Assembly (NCBI RefSeq): GCF_004337985.1
Contig: NC_043741.1
Coordinates: 2,050,269 to 2,114,268 of the forward strand
Direction of reading: 5' to 3'
Origin: Pyricularia pennisetigena
Lineage: Eukaryota; Ascomycota; Sordariomycetes; Magnaporthales; Pyriculariaceae
DNA length: 64,000 nucleotides
The notes beneath the pieces are model-generated. The model worked only from the letters and a program-made list of their open reading frames with translations. It searched no databases and was not told the DNA's origin. The translations under genes and the position numbers were made by a program. This document shows, in pieces, positions 21,214 through 34,975 of the stretch (the first letter of the stretch is position 1; each line of letters opens with the position of its first letter).

Positions 21214-24200
21214 AGTACTTGACCGTCCTCCCGCCTTGCCAGACTTGATCGCACGCCAAATCGGCTGGGTTGCCTTGGATTATCGGTGCCAGACGATGAC
21301 GTTGTCCGACAGCTTGTTAGTTAACAGTTGTTCATTTGGGCTTAAATTATAGTTCTATCAGCTAGAGGGATTCTCCCCTAGCCTGTGTCTATCGAAGAGA
21401 CTCGACTTGTTGTGTTTTGATTGCTGTCTTTTTCCGCTGCTGCGGCACAGGAAATGATTGTTCGTCGGATAAGTCAGAAACGGGGTGCACCTGGTGACGT
21501 GACGATTCACTGAGGCGGCTAGCGAAAGAGTGCATGTAATTTTAGCGCCGAAACCTCAGGCCCCGCCTAGGACCAAGCGCGGCGTAAGGGTCTACTACAT
21601 GTGCATCCCGAAAGGATTGCTTACTTTACTGACATAGAACTTGTATCAAAACCATATTCAACCGACTACAACAGATGAGTACCAAGAGATCCCCGCCGCA
21701 CTCTCGGTAGTTTACTGTACTGACGTGACGCGACTCGGGGTCCGGACGTTGTCGCGCCGGTCGAGTAGCTACAGCCGATCTCGGAGCGGTGCCCAAGGCA
21801 GACGGAGCAAAGAAAGGGCTTAGCGTTAGATATGGTTACGGTAGGTACCGTAGGCTGTGGGAACCAAAGTACTGCAAACTAACTGGATGACGAGTAGTAC
21901 TCCGTAGCACATTTGACAAGTATCGGCTATCGTTTCTTTTTTTGAAATGACAAAAGTACATTCAGGGTATATTTGAGGGCCTAGATCAATGCATTGTGAC
22001 TTCGTACCTGCACCTACAAGCCTGCATTTGCAGACAGAAGTCGGTTGCGGGGTCTAAAGTCTAACGAGACCCTACCCACCGACCATCAGAGCGGCCTGGG
22101 GCATAACATTAGTGATTTGGTATCATGAGTGTTGCCAAGGAGACAAGCAAGGCAAGGTACGGAGACGGCTACCTCTGGCAAGCTCTGGGTAGCTTGCAGG
22201 CCGCCGATATGCTTTGGCAGGAACCAGTCATGGCTCGCTGTCCCCATTACCAACATCCACTTGTGGCGGAAAACTACCTGGTAGTGCCCGGGCTTTGTTG
22301 TTTCCTATCTACCGACACTGCATGGGCGGCCTCCCAACAACTTGCTGGAAAAAACAATTGTCGTGGCATTACATCGGAGTTCGCCAAGCATAGCTTGTTG
22401 ACAATAGGTAGAAACAAACATGCAGATAAAACATAAAATACGACATGCCAATTGATCGCAAACCGTTCATGACTAAACAATATCTTCCAAAAACCTGCAT
22501 TATGAACTGACGTGGTTTTTGCCGCAGTAATAAGAGGGAGCCTTGTGAGATATTGCTGCAGCGTGCCTAGGATTACGTGGCGTCGCGCTGAAGTGTGCCA
22601 AGCATATCCCCTGCCCAGAAGGCAAAAATTTGATGATAGCGAAGATCGCCCATCCCGAACGGCAACTTCTGCTGTAACTGTAACGTCTCCCGTCGAGTAT
22701 CAGCCAGTCACCCCAATTCTCCTATTCACATGCATATGCTCTACTATTTTCTGTGTTAAGTAACTCAGGTGAAAATTTTTACAGTACAATTATGCATTTC
22801 CTTTTTGAAACCTCAAAGGGAGAGGGTGTGGTCTCGTGACAAAAATCTAGCAAGCCACGTATGCAACTGCGCCTCGATTTGCCGAGCTGGTGGGTAGGGT
22901 CCCGACGGCGGTTGTATACCTCCGGTCTAAGCGGTCCTTCCACAGGCCACAGCGAAGAAGGTTGTCTCGATTTTTTTTTCTTTGTTTGGTCGATCTTTTT
23001 AGGACGGACTGGCCGCCACTGCAGGACCGGCTGGCTGCGCTACTGCAGATCTTTTTTTTTTTTTTTCGGTCTGCATGCACCTGCTAAACTCAGCCGAGAC
23101 GCTCTGTGGACTACGGCAGTAGTACGGAGTCCGTACCTTGGTCTGGTAGTAAACTTCCACACGTGTGCATGATGGTGTAAAAATCGAGGAATCTCGAACT
23201 CAAATAAGCCAATCGCCTATCTGCAAGAGGGTTATATCAAAAGTCCATCCAAAGTCCACAGACTCTTCCATCACAGGTACGCATCCTTCCCGGCGTGCCG
23301 ACCTGAAGACTTAGACGCTTGAATTTGTGCCAGACCCAACTACGTGGTACAGTAAATGTGTCCCTTGATGCTGGAGTTTAGCAGTCCGGAAGAATGCTCC
23401 GGGTTTACATGGAGGCCATCCGACTCGACAAGCTCGCTGGCTAGCATTGGTATAGTAGCATATATAGTATCCTCGTTGTCTTAGCCGACAAATTATAGAG
23501 CTCCGATGCTTGGCCGGGTCTAGAGTGTAGTCGCATAATGAGCGTCTTGCAAGGCGGAAAGAGAGTTAGCCACAGGCACTGGACTACTGGGGCGCTAAAA
23601 CATAGTGCATGATGGTGACCGCAGCAGTACCGTACTGCGGCAGTTTGCATCGTTGAGAGCGTGGGGTAGATTGCCGTGTTTGTCTCGATAGCGGGGGCGA
23701 ACAAGCAGAGGGGTACATACATATTTTTGTCCAAAAATAGAACCGATGAAGCTTGAGCCCGTACCCACAAACAACTCTGATCACGGCACCTTATATCTAA
23801 CGAGTACATCGCCTACGTAAGTGCCATAGGTAAACGGGACATACCTTATTCATGCCTTAGTTAGTACCTACTATGTTATATACTCTAGTAGGCAGCATAT
23901 TATGGAGTCACCAAGCTTAGGGCCCTGCTTCTAGGACCGTGCTGTACAGTACAGTATTTACCTGACTTATACGTTGGGAACTATGCGAATGCGGGGGAGC
24001 GGATTCACGATTCGTGCAGTTCTGGCAGAGTTCCACATTTGATTGTCATCACTATCCCCGTTCACCTTGGGCACCTCGGTTACCTTCGTTAACACCAATA
24101 TCTGCCGATAACCGTACTCCTTACTATGCTTTGTAATTTTCGTAGGCAGCTCCCCAGAACAAATTCTGACTGAATTACTTTGTAACAGAAACCGCCATCA

Positions 24201-27200
24201 TACCGCTAACCAAACGCCACAGGATGCTACCCGGTTGGGAAGGCTAGCCACGGTTCAAGCTGTTGCCCGATGACGACGTTGCTTCGTCTCTCCTTGCAGG
24301 AGCTTGGGGCCGGCTTGTATACTAAGTGAGGTATTCAAGGCCGTTGAGAGTTCTGCCATCCCTGTCTCGGCTTTCCGAGAACCATTTCTTTTTCCCAACT
24401 GTCAAGTGGAAAACGGACCTCAACCCATCCCGCTGATGAAATTTGTGGTTGGCATTCATTCCTAAACAATTGATTTATCTACCCCCTAACGCACGGAGAT
24501 TCATGACAAGGTGCGCCGGGTAGTTGTTACGGCAGGTAAAGAAAGGTAGGTAATTAATTGCTGTTCTAGGCTGGCCCAGGTGTATGGATCCTTGTCAGGC
24601 CTAACCTTTTCTCATTGGGTCTTTCCTATTTTGGCCAATTATAAGGACGCTTGGAATTTCGGTCTTTTCTTTCATTGGCTCAAGTCTGACCAATCAAGAC
24701 TCACAAGTGCTCTGCGACTGGTCATATTCCACCTTGACAGGGTTGTAGGGAATCAAGAGTAAGCATCTACAGGCTCTCATTGATTCTGTCTAAGTAACGG
24801 GCTCCAGTCCATCCCCTTTATCTAGTCCACTTTGGGCTTGACATGCCGGCCATAGCAATATCGCGAAAGCCACCGGCGACATTGAGGGAGGGGTCAACAT
24901 CGAGTTTGGAAGGGGGCAAGGAGTAAAAAACAAGGGGGAAAAAGAAAAAAGAGTAAAGGGTGCCCCTGGAAATTTCTGTTTCTGGCAATTTTGATATGAC
25001 CAATGTCGTCAGTTCTCCTGCGCCCTGAAGGAGATTTCTGGCTCAAGAGTGATCAGGTCAAAGCAGATCACATCCCTATCAACTAAATCAGGCTCGGTCA
25101 AGACTTTCATGCAGCCAGAAGCGCTGGATGGACTATTGGGCTTTGTTTCACGTGTACTGATGGAACCCGGGCTGCACGAGTTGAATATCGAGTGCAGCGG
25201 AGAGCCAAGCAAGCCTCCGAGCTGTAGCGCTTCCTCAAACCGGTGTCGTTTTGGGGCTGATATTGAAGTCTCGATCCCCTCTAGTCTAGCCTGGTATTGG
25301 CATCTTACGACTTGCTTCCTTACGAGTTGGGCTGTGGGCGATCTAATCTCGACAGAGGCTGATACCTCATGAGTACAATTTCAAGGTGAACGAACCAGCA
25401 TCCTGATGCGCAACTGTGCGTATTGGTGGTTTCTGATATTACTTGCCGTGAGACGCGTCGATCTAGCGGAGACAAGCAACCCCAATGACAGACATGGATA
25501 GACTAAGACCGCATGCAGACCTAACCGCACTCTTGCATGATAAGCATATCAAGGGATGCAACGGGTCCATCGTCCGGATGAATTCCAGTGCAGCGACTCA
25601 AGGCCTTGGGACGACTAGACTCTTGGCTCCATTATGTTGTTGGCGCCTTGAGGAGAAACGTGGTGGGCCGCTAATATGGAGTGGCCGCGAGTGACTGGCC
25701 CAAAGATGAAGCAGGAGACGCAACGCGGGAATGGAAAATATGCGAGAGGTTGAGGATTACTGAAACTGTCAGATCTCAGATTTTGCTAATGATGGCGGCT
25801 TGCGCGTAGTGGTGGGGGAGTAAACTATGTGATATCGAAGCAGTAATAGACTGTTTTGGGGTGTCGTCCCAACTACAGAGGAAAAAAAATCGAAAGATGC
25901 GGCACGGCAGTCTCAGTCCGCCGTCATCGGAGCAACTCGGGTGTCTGTTCTGGGGATGCGACGATCGGTTGACCCTTCGCTTTCATCTGGGCCACAAACG
26001 GACGGGGCGGCATTTTCGTACAAGCCGTTGTCCGTGCTTAATGTTTGCCCATGTAAAAAAAATTCTTTTCCTTTTCTTTTTTTTTTTCTTCCTTTTCTGT
26101 GTGTCCCTAGGTACTCATGGGATGGAAAAGGACAGCGTCGTTTTCTCCATGGGGAACTTGCCGTTGCCTGTGCGCGCCGTTCATTATAGTTGCGTGCTGC
26201 AGTAATCCAATATCTCCAATCGGCAACTGTTGCTTTTTTTCTTCTTATTGGTATGTAAGTAGTAGCCTTGGCAGCATTTTGGTCAGTGGCGTTCCCGCCG
26301 GGCCAGAGCGACTATAGTCCAGTAAAAACGTACTAAGGTAGTGCGAATGTAGCTTTCAGCTTACATTGTCCCCCCAGGATTAAGTCTTGCAAGGTAGGTC
26401 GTTTACTACTGTACTTTCCCGTTGGACATGACCGGATGTGTTCCTTGTCATATGCAGGTTGGTAGCACAGCCCCTCCAGGCGAAGCCCGACTGAGGCGGC
26501 AGGTTGAGGGAGAAAGACGTAGGACCCACCAAGCCACCGTCGGCCCAACGCGCAGAAAGCTACTTGTGCTTTTTTTTTTCTTTGAAGCCACTGGCTGTTG
26601 GTACTTTTTTCTATTGCCTCCCTTTCTATCTCTTTTCGTGGTTTGCTTCTATTTTTGATTAATCAGGATACTTTTTTCGTCGAGCTATCGCAAAATCCGT
26701 CATGGAAAAGTCCCCGAACTGCAAGCGGACAGCCCCACTAAAGGTTTTCCGTTGTGGATCATACTAGCCATTAAATGCCGCCCTCAATTTTTCTGGGTGG
26801 CCAAGGTTCGGGGCAAATCCTTGCGGTCACTCGGAAATTCCAATTCCATTTCCACAATCGAAGCGGCGGCCGAGTGGGCGCAACGGCGCAGCACATGTTA
26901 GTAGCATGCCACCATGAAACTACCTGACCACCCTTTGAGAAAACTCACCCCCGCCATCTTGACTTGGCCGTCGTCGCAACTCCCATACCTGGTTTCCCGT
27001 GTTCATCAGCCTAGGGAAGTCCTTGCGGCGATAGCTGTGTAGAGATGACCATGGAACACGCTAGCGATTCTTTCCTGTTCTCCGTTGACACATCTGTCGT
27101 TGTTTGCTGCGAGTTCCTGACAAGAGAGATTGACTCGGCATTTTGTGGAGCAAACTGTCTTTGTCTTTTGCTAGTGAACGAACCTGCCTGCGCCAGGGGG

Positions 27201-28077
27201 TTGAACATGTTGCAAGCACTTACTCACCGAACTCACTTACCAGGTAATTACGAATAGTTTTCAGAGTAAATGTCACATGAGATCTCCAAAGCGAATGCGG
27301 GCCTCAGGATATTTTTTTCTTTTTCTCTTCTCTCTTTTGTGCATTTTTTTTTTTTTTTTTGCCCATGCTTGCCTGTCATTGCCCCACTGCGCTACCTTCC
27401 AGGTATGGACAAGAGACACCCCCCACAGCCCGTTTTCACTGTCTTGTTACTGGTCTGAACGCCAACAGTGGCGGCTGCATACGACTTGACGACGTACATG
27501 CATGCAGAGCGATGGAGTCCATTCTGCAGGTGGATCAGGACACCGCTGGAGGCTAGGTCAAACGGCCCTGTTCGATCAGTCTTGCAGCCCAGCCCAGGGC
27601 AAGCAAGGTACGGTACTGTACCGCACATTTTTGGGTGGTGTTTGACTAAATGTACTGTGGTGTACCTAGTTGAGCTGATGGTTGCAGGCGGCTGAGGGAG
27701 GGTGTGTTGCATGCCTAGAAGGGACAAACGGCAGCACAGCCGACAAGGGTATGTTGTGGTTTAGCACGACGCCCAGCTATATCACCATTGCCCACCCTCC
27801 ATTCCGTACACTCTTTCACGAGCCCTCTTTTTTTTTCTCCTCCTCACGAGCAACTCGTCCTCCGCTTTCTCTTCTTCTCATTCGCGGTCGCAGGCGCGTT
27901 AGCCTACTTCCCTCAACTTGGGACCGCCGGCTCCGTCAAACCTTTTTTTTTTCTTTTGACTATTTCCCCTCCCTCTCCCACTCTCTCACCTCTCACCAGG
28001 CTCACGCGCGCTCCACTACACCTTACTCCCTTGTCCTCCTGGAAGAAAACTAGACCAACCTCCGATATACCCTAGAC
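21214..28077. other. Gene-poor region, 6.9 kb
   Basis: No open frame here has convincing protein-like composition or matching splice signals. Several T-runs occur (about 23051-23065, 26079-26088, 27347-27360). The last part (about 27775-28060) is very pyrimidine-rich, with a TATA-like agctatatcacc at 27775-27786. It looks like the promoter and leader of the gene at 28078. Confidence 0.5.
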
Positions 28078-29103
28078 ATGCCTCCGCAACTACTTCCGGC
28101 ATCCGCCGCGGCCTTTGCGCCGCGTGCATCTTCCGTCAACGTCGTTCTCGGATCAAAGGTCGAGCCGTGGCTTACACAAACCCTGAAGCGCATCAACAGG
28201 GTCAAGCGCCCACTCAACAGTGTTCCTCAGCACCAGAGGTGTCTCACCGAGACCTTGTCGTCGCCAAATGCTATCTGGACCTTGGCCTCATTAATGTTCC
28301 CAAAGTTCCCCGAGTCGGACCTGAAGAGGGATTCCGACCCATTAGTTGAGGCTCTCCAGAATTACCAGCTGGTCCACATCGAGGCTTATATTGTTCACGT
28401 TGACATGGTCTTGCGCAATGAGGTCGCCTTCAAGCTAACCCCGGACACCATCGAGGCCCTCATCGAGTACCACAAGGAGGTCCACTGCGTTGATACCAAG
28501 GCGAGCACTTATGAGTGGTCAGAGAAAGAGCAACAGTGCAAGAAGCTACACGAGGACTTCATCCAAGCCATTAACCGTTACGTCTTCCGCACGCATGTTT
28601 CTGCACTTGAGGGTTTGGAGGAGGAAGGTGCCGGCGAGCTGCTGAATGGGAGGAGTGAGGATGTCAAGACCGCCATTCTGGGCCTCATCAAGCCCCTGGT
28701 GCCTCCGCCGCCCAAGGTTGTAGAGCCTATCCGCCAGCCGCCCCTGCTGCCCAGCTCTACTATGAGCATGTGGTCGCAGCCAACCATGACCACATCGCTG
28801 CCAGCGCCCGTTGAATCGTGGAGGGTTCTACCATCTAGTCCCAACGTCCCTGCAACTACAGCCGATGCAAACAACACCATTTGGGCCACAATGGGCATGA
28901 ACGACGTCCAGCTGCCTTCACCGCCCACGCCGCCTTACAGCCAGCCACTCACAACTGCCGGTTACTTCTACAGCTCTCCCCTCGTCGCATCGCCGATTCC
29001 CACGCTGTCGTTGCCTAGCATGTTTACACCGCAATGCGGTGTAGGCATGGGCTACGGCGGCTTTGGTTGGGATAGGTATCAAGAGTACACGACCACCATG
29101 TGA
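28078..29103 (+). CDS. Unknown protein, intronless, with helical core and Pro/Ser-rich tail
   Basis: 341 residues in a single exon starting MPPQLLPASAAAFAPRAS. Residues of about 20-185 are helical and charged, with segments such as VEPWLTQTLKRINRVKR, LVHIEAYIVHVDMVLR and LTPDTIEALIEYHKEVH. From about residue 205 the sequence becomes Pro/Ser/Thr-rich and probably disordered (PPPPKVVEPIRQPPLLPSS, PSPPTPPYSQP), ending YQEYTTTM. There is no signal peptide, membrane segment or DNA-binding motif I can name. The leader is CT-rich, as in well-expressed fungal genes. It sits alone, with 6.9 kb of non-coding DNA upstream and 5.9 kb downstream. Codon use is GC3-rich throughout, supporting a real gene. 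I do not recognise the family. Confidence 0.75.
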   Translation: MPPQLLPASAAAFAPRASSVNVVLGSKVEPWLTQTLKRINRVKRPLNSVPQHQRCLTETLSSPNAIWTLASLMFPKFPESDLKRDSDPLVEALQNYQLVHIEAYIVHVDMVLRNEVAFKLTPDTIEALIEYHKEVHCVDTKASTYEWSEKEQQCKKLHEDFIQAINRYVFRTHVSALEGLEEEGAGELLNGRSEDVKTAILGLIKPLVPPPPKVVEPIRQPPLLPSSTMSMWSQPTMTTSLPAPVESWRVLPSSPNVPATTADANNTIWATMGMNDVQLPSPPTPPYSQPLTTAGYFYSSPLVASPIPTLSLPSMFTPQCGVGMGYGGFGWDRYQEYTTTM

Positions 29104-31717
29104 CAACCACCCCAAGTCACTGGTGCAATCTATCCGACGGTAACATCTTCCTGATGATTTACCAGCTTCCATGCAACTCACCCATTGGGAGCCGTTGGAC
29201 AGGATCGGAGATGAGAAAAGAGACAAACAAAAAAACGGCAACGGCGTGGCGAGCATCCAACCCAAAGGCATACGGCGTTATTTCTTGCATCGGCTTTTGC
29301 ATCGGAGCGACTTGCGACATCCCTACTATACCACCTGCGCGTACTTAATTTTTTTTCCCTTGATTTCCTTTGTCATTTGGTCAATATTTTTTTTTTTGGG
29401 TAAGCGAGCGTTGGGTCTGGGTATTTCATTTTCTCCTTTTGGGATGCATCGTCCACAATAACCGCTAGCTCGGTTTTCAGTGCCACTTTCTTTTTTCTCT
29501 TTACTCTCTGGACATCTCATCTCCTCTTTCCTACACCACTCATCGGCTGGGTCCTGGGCGGGTTTTTGTTGCATTATACAGGGCGGGTTTTTCCTTATTC
29601 GTCATACACAAGAGGAACATGCAGCAATGCACCCCTTTGCTCGGCAGAAGCCCGAGACAGAAAGACCATTTCACTATGGTTCCTTTCTACATTTCCTACT
29701 CTTTTTCCACTTCCCTCCTGAACCCCCTTGCCTACAGGGCAGAAAGAGGCTTTCTTAGAGATACCCCATTTGAAGTATAGTTCTGGGTCACCCAAGACAT
29801 ACTGCACTCGCTGTTGGAAGAGTTATTTTTTTTCTTTTGTCTACTCCTTTCTCAGATATCCGACCCAGTTTTTCTTTCCTATGTCTCACGGATGATTTAC
29901 GACCTTTACGACGAATATACCCCCGCAACGATGATCGCGACGACTTTTCTTTTTCAGACGACACAGAATTCGACCCTCCTCAGCTTGACGCTGGGCAGCA
30001 TCTTGTTTTGTTTCACGAAGGAAAAGCACGATTACGAGCATCGACGGAAATTATTCGGCCGAGGGTGGACTAGCTTAGCAAGGACTGGTTTTCTTGTCAG
30101 GCGAAAGTTCCTTTCCACAGCAAAGATCGATAAAACGGCGAATCCGTGGCTGAGACGTTCACTGCGTCGTGGCAGACACTGGCTGTCGACTGGGAAATAA
30201 TCATTGGCACAACCAATACTGGAGCTTCTCGCAAGCTACCGGTCATGGGAATTCGGAGCCAAAAGCGAGACGGGATCTATCGACTTTGGAAGAAGCATGG
30301 GGCAGGCCCATCAATCTGCTGGATATGATTGAAAATGCGAGTTCTTGACGGTGCTGCCATACGGGCTTTGCCTCTCCCAGATCCATTGCCCCCTTGAGTC
30401 GCGCCGCGTCGCGGCGAATATTCTGCTAGTCGGAAATTCCCACGTGCCCAACTTGGAGGGCCTTCAGACGTGGCGCGGCCAAGGTGTAGACTTGGAGGGA
30501 GGTACAAGGTTTGGTGGCAGGCACAGAGGGGAGCATCACAGGAAGGATCAGGTGGTATGCATGTAGTCATCTCACTACAGTCCTGAAGACTGCTCCCGAA
30601 TCACACGGCGCCCCAAGAGCTGTGAGATTCGAGAGTAGTCTAGAGGGCAAGCCGCGAGCGTAATGCTTGGCTCGTTCCGGAAAGAGGCATGTCATGCCTT
30701 GGGGTTGCGACGCAGGTCGGTGCGGACCTCGAGGCTGTGTGCAGCTTCCTGTACAAGACCAAACACTACGGTCGAACTCTCTGTGAGAGGGCATGAGATG
30801 CTGGAGGATCTACTGCTTAAGGCGGCTTCGGACACGAGGCGAGCAGAACGCCCTGGTGGCGCTTTGTCTTCTTGGCGCCGAGTTAAAGCTCTATTGTTAT
30901 CGAGGCTACAAGTAGTAGTTAATTGGACATTACATAAAAACCTTGAAGCGATACGTGATCCTACTTCTGTTGACATGATTACATGTGTTTAGTTGCGGGT
31001 GCATGTGTCGTCTTCACTCGAGAAGGGGTGTATGGAGTACGTGCGTAGCATCACAACCCAATAGAAAAATTCAGATGAAGACCGATATCCTGTGTGTGTG
31101 TGTAGGGGGGGGGGGGGTTTTTTTTTTTTATGAAATGCAACAAGCCTATTTATTGTCCATTCCTCTATTCATCGGATTTGAAATGCCCTTGAGATCATCT
31201 GATGATACAGCCTTTCGGGAAGAATCGAGAAAATTTTCATTTTCGTCGTTACTACTCCCTCTGTCCTCTGACCTTGCAGGAAAGGGTCTTTCCAGGTATG
31301 TTTGATGGATTCGATGACACTACGGAGGACAAAAGAGCTTGTGTGTGGGATTTGCATAGTATCTGCAAGGCCATAATTTCCTTCGGCCGATACATTCGTC
31401 CCACCTCCACCCTTGATAATGCTGGCGGTCAAACCTTCACGAGGACTTCCCCTACCTGGGGCTGCCATCCAGTAACCCTTCTAACGTTGTAGAAAAGGCC
31501 CCTGCTGCAGGCAGTAACGTCACGCTCGGATGGAATGACGAAAATGATCAAAGGAGGCAAGGGAGGGGGGGTGAAGAAAGGAAAAGAGAACAAAAGCAAC
31601 AGAAATGAAGGATCACGCGGGGTCGGCAATCCTACCATGAGTACTACACTTTTTTATTTCCTTGATTTGAGTTGACCGCTTTTTTTACTCTTCCTTCTCT
31701 CGGTGTGACAACAATCT

Positions 31718-31721
<4 letters not shown>

Positions 31722-31750
<29 letters not shown>
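31722..31750. repeat. 29-nt poly(T) tract
   Basis: Uninterrupted run of T in non-coding sequence. Confidence 0.95.
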
Positions 31751-32326
31751 CCTTTCTTCCTTTCTTCCCCCACGGTGTCCGATTCCCTAAAACAGATCTC
31801 CGCCCCGAGATTTTGTGGTTGGTGAAATAACCCTCTCAGCTGACGCGTTTTTTTTGTCTCAAGAAGGAAAGGGGAAGAATGTTTTCCTGGGTTTCACTCG
31901 AGGTAGAAAAGGTGTCACTTGATCGAGTGCTCGGCGGCTGGGCGCAAGCAAGGGGGGGAAAGGTGACAGGAAAAGATAAAAAGTGGGCAGGGGAGGCGGG
32001 AAGAGCCACTGCCATAAACCCTTGTTTTTTTGTTTTTGTTGTTGTTGTTGTCTCCCTTCACGGAGTAATTTTCCTTGACAGATCAAGTTGGGTTGATTGG
32101 GAGGGTGGGCTGCGAGTCTATTCTTTTTCTTTTTCTTCCTTTTTTATTTTTTTTATTTTTTTTTATTTCTCTTTTTCCGGGCCTTGCGCGCAATCCACGG
32201 AGATGAACCGGAACAAAAGGGAGAATGATATCACCGGTACAACCCACATGCTTTTCGGCAACTTGTTCGTTCTAATATTGTTGCCTTCCCCGCCTTGATC
32301 TTCTTCTTGTCTTTTTGTCTTTTTTC

Positions 32327-32358
<32 letters not shown>

Positions 32359-32375
32359 TTTTTTTTTTTTTTTTT
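32327..32375. repeat. (TTA)n microsatellite followed by poly(T)
   Basis: About ten TTA units (32327-32357) running into a T tract to about 32375. Non-coding. Confidence 0.95.
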
Positions 32376-33085
32376 AATTTTTTTGACAAGCAGGGTCTTT
32401 CCTGGCAGGTGATCATCAAGTAGCATTTTGCCCCACGCGGGATTTTCGAGTGTCCGGGCGCTGAATTGCTACCTTAAAACCAAATTATCTTATTTTATTA
32501 TTTAGCTTTCTTTTATTACTGTAGTTGACAGGGACTGGGGCGTTTTGAGGCGGTGGTCTTTCAACGACAACGACCGTGGGGTGTGGGTTCGGACTGCTGC
32601 GTATACCAAACCGGCCACTTGTATCGTCGGAGTCTCTTACTAACATTAAAGGAATCGGTGCATCAAAACTGTATTTAGCCGCTTGCTGGGAGCATTGCTG
32701 ACATTCGTTACCAGGGCGTCATCGTCGGCACTCACTCTCGATGGCAGTCTTGACGTAGGGTGAGAGCCTCTCACAACTCGGAACAAAACCGAATTCCCAA
32801 CGGGCTCAGTAAGTCGGTTGTGAGCTTACAACGCTTCAGATTATGCTGCCGGTTCTTCGTCTAATGGGAACTTTTGCCTACATATCACAAGGCCCAGCCA
32901 TGGCGGCCTTGAGTTATCACTGGCAAGCACCAAGATCATTCTGGTGCCTAGATAATCACATAAATTCTGACAGGCACGAGAGCATGGATCTCACTGACGC
33001 ATGTCACATCGACCACGCATTTTCACGTTAGATCCTCTTGACATCTGTCCAGCACTGAAGCTCAGCATGATGGCTTAATGCCATG

Positions 33086-33110
33086 CTGCCACTGCCACTG
33101 CCACTGCCAC
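33086..33110. repeat. (TGCCAC)n short tandem repeat
   Basis: Four copies of a 6-bp unit in non-coding sequence. Confidence 0.85.
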
Positions 33111-34975
33111 CTGATTGGATGTAGGAGATGCATTGTTCTTTCCATTCCTACTATGTCGTACCGGGTACGACGTGATTCGTAATCGGGCAAATGTTGGTCT
33201 TGAATGAAGAAGCAAGAAAAGGGGGTTCATTCTGCGTGTCTGGAACCATATCGGGACCCATCTGGGGGACAAAAAAAGAAAAAGAAAAAAAAAGAAATCG
33301 CCGACAAAACGGTGTCTTGTCAGGGGCGCAAGCCACTAGGGGGAGGGCTTTTGCATAACGCCAACCCCGGAGCTGTATCGCGACAACGGACGTGGCGCCC
33401 CTCAGGAAGGGCACGGCGCGCGCAGGCCCTAATATGGGATGCATCTCCGAGCGATCGCCAACAAGCTCTCGGGGAGTGGCGCAAACGGGGTAACCTGTCA
33501 TGTATCCGTTGCGTGGCATTTATTGTTGGTGCTCTTCAAGATGCGCACCGTCGAATTCGCCCCTTGATACACAACAGCTTGTGTCCCTTGAGGAGCCTTC
33601 GGGGCCATGGCTTTTGTCACAGAAACAAATGTGCAAATTTCCCGCTTTTGCGCCAATAGCAGCACCATGTGCAGGTCGGGAAACCTAGCCTACAAAGGGG
33701 CCGCTGGATCTGAAGAGATTTACACATGTCACACACTCTTTAATAAAATGTCTCGGACGACGCCGACGTCATGCATCATCCCGAAGTGGGAGTGTACTTG
33801 GTAGATAGTCTTCACATTGGCTTCCTCGGACTGACACAAGGAGGAGTGAGGTAAGATGTGTTGGATTGACCAGGGGCTGACGAAAAGAAGCATGAATGAA
33901 ATTGGCCTTTCACATTCCTCAAGGATTCAATGCCACTGAAAAAAAAACCCCGAGAATAACAGTGTCGTACCACATCCAATAACACTACCACTAATGACTA
34001 TGGTTTCTAGAAGGATCGCGGCTATGGATCGAAATGTGCACAAGAGTGATGGCCTATCCCAAGGCAGCATCAGCACCTTGAACATCAGCTCACGAAAGGC
34101 ACCAAAGGTACCATCAGAACCACTAACATGAGTAAGATCCGATTCTTGGCAAAGCTGGCAGAGAGCGGCCTTGCGTTCCCTCATTGGACCAAAGCCCCTA
34201 TTACACGACCCGACAGTCTGGAAAGAGGAATGAGAGGTATAGTAGGACGCACCAACTGCGCTTGAAAGACGAGCCGCGCGGATGGATGATGACAACTGAT
34301 GTTGGTGACGATGCACGTTTTCCTTGCTTTGTTTTCTTTCTTCCCCCCTCTCTTTTTATCTCACCCATTTCCCAAGACTTCGTATCTGTTGTTGCAGTTA
34401 CTAATGAGGCGCCTGGGGGGGCGTTGCTGGATTCGGTATGCTATTGGACGGATTCCTGCAAAAATCTGCCTTGGAGGCGATGAACCTGCATATGCACAAC
34501 GCTGCTCCTGCATGCAGCAAGCTAGCCTGGGCTAAATCGGAAAGTACTAGGCATCAGTCAATCGTCAGGCAAGGCCGGCCTTGGAGCTTGATGTACGGGG
34601 TTTCTTTGTTTGGGCTCGGCTTGAAGCGACCGAGACTGGTGATGCTCTGCAAAAGGCCCGCAAGCGAAGGGGGGTGAGGATAGTCAACCAGAAATGCATA
34701 AGAGGAAAACACACTCACAAAGCTTGGCTTAGCCGTCATCGAGGCTTTGCCGGGATTGGCGTTCGAATGAAATAGGTCAGAAACAAGTAGACAAATAACG
34801 GCCTGCATGTAGCCTCACTCAACGGAGTAGAGATTGGCCCCATGAGAAAACACAACCAGGGTTAGACATCAGTAAGATAATATCTCAGAATCCGTGGTTT
34901 TATGCAAAATTATACAGAAAAATACTACATCGTTCAAAAGATGACCAGAACAAATCATTACATGCTGCGCTCCCT

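Larger units (their letters stand above)
29104..34975. other. Gene-poor region, 5.9 kb
   Basis: No gene supported. Low-complexity sequence is frequent: GT and G/T runs at about 31090-31130, a 29-nt T tract (31722-31750), a (TTA)n block (32327-32357) and a (TGCCAC)n block (33086-33110). Open frames here lack consistent codon bias. Confidence 0.5.
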
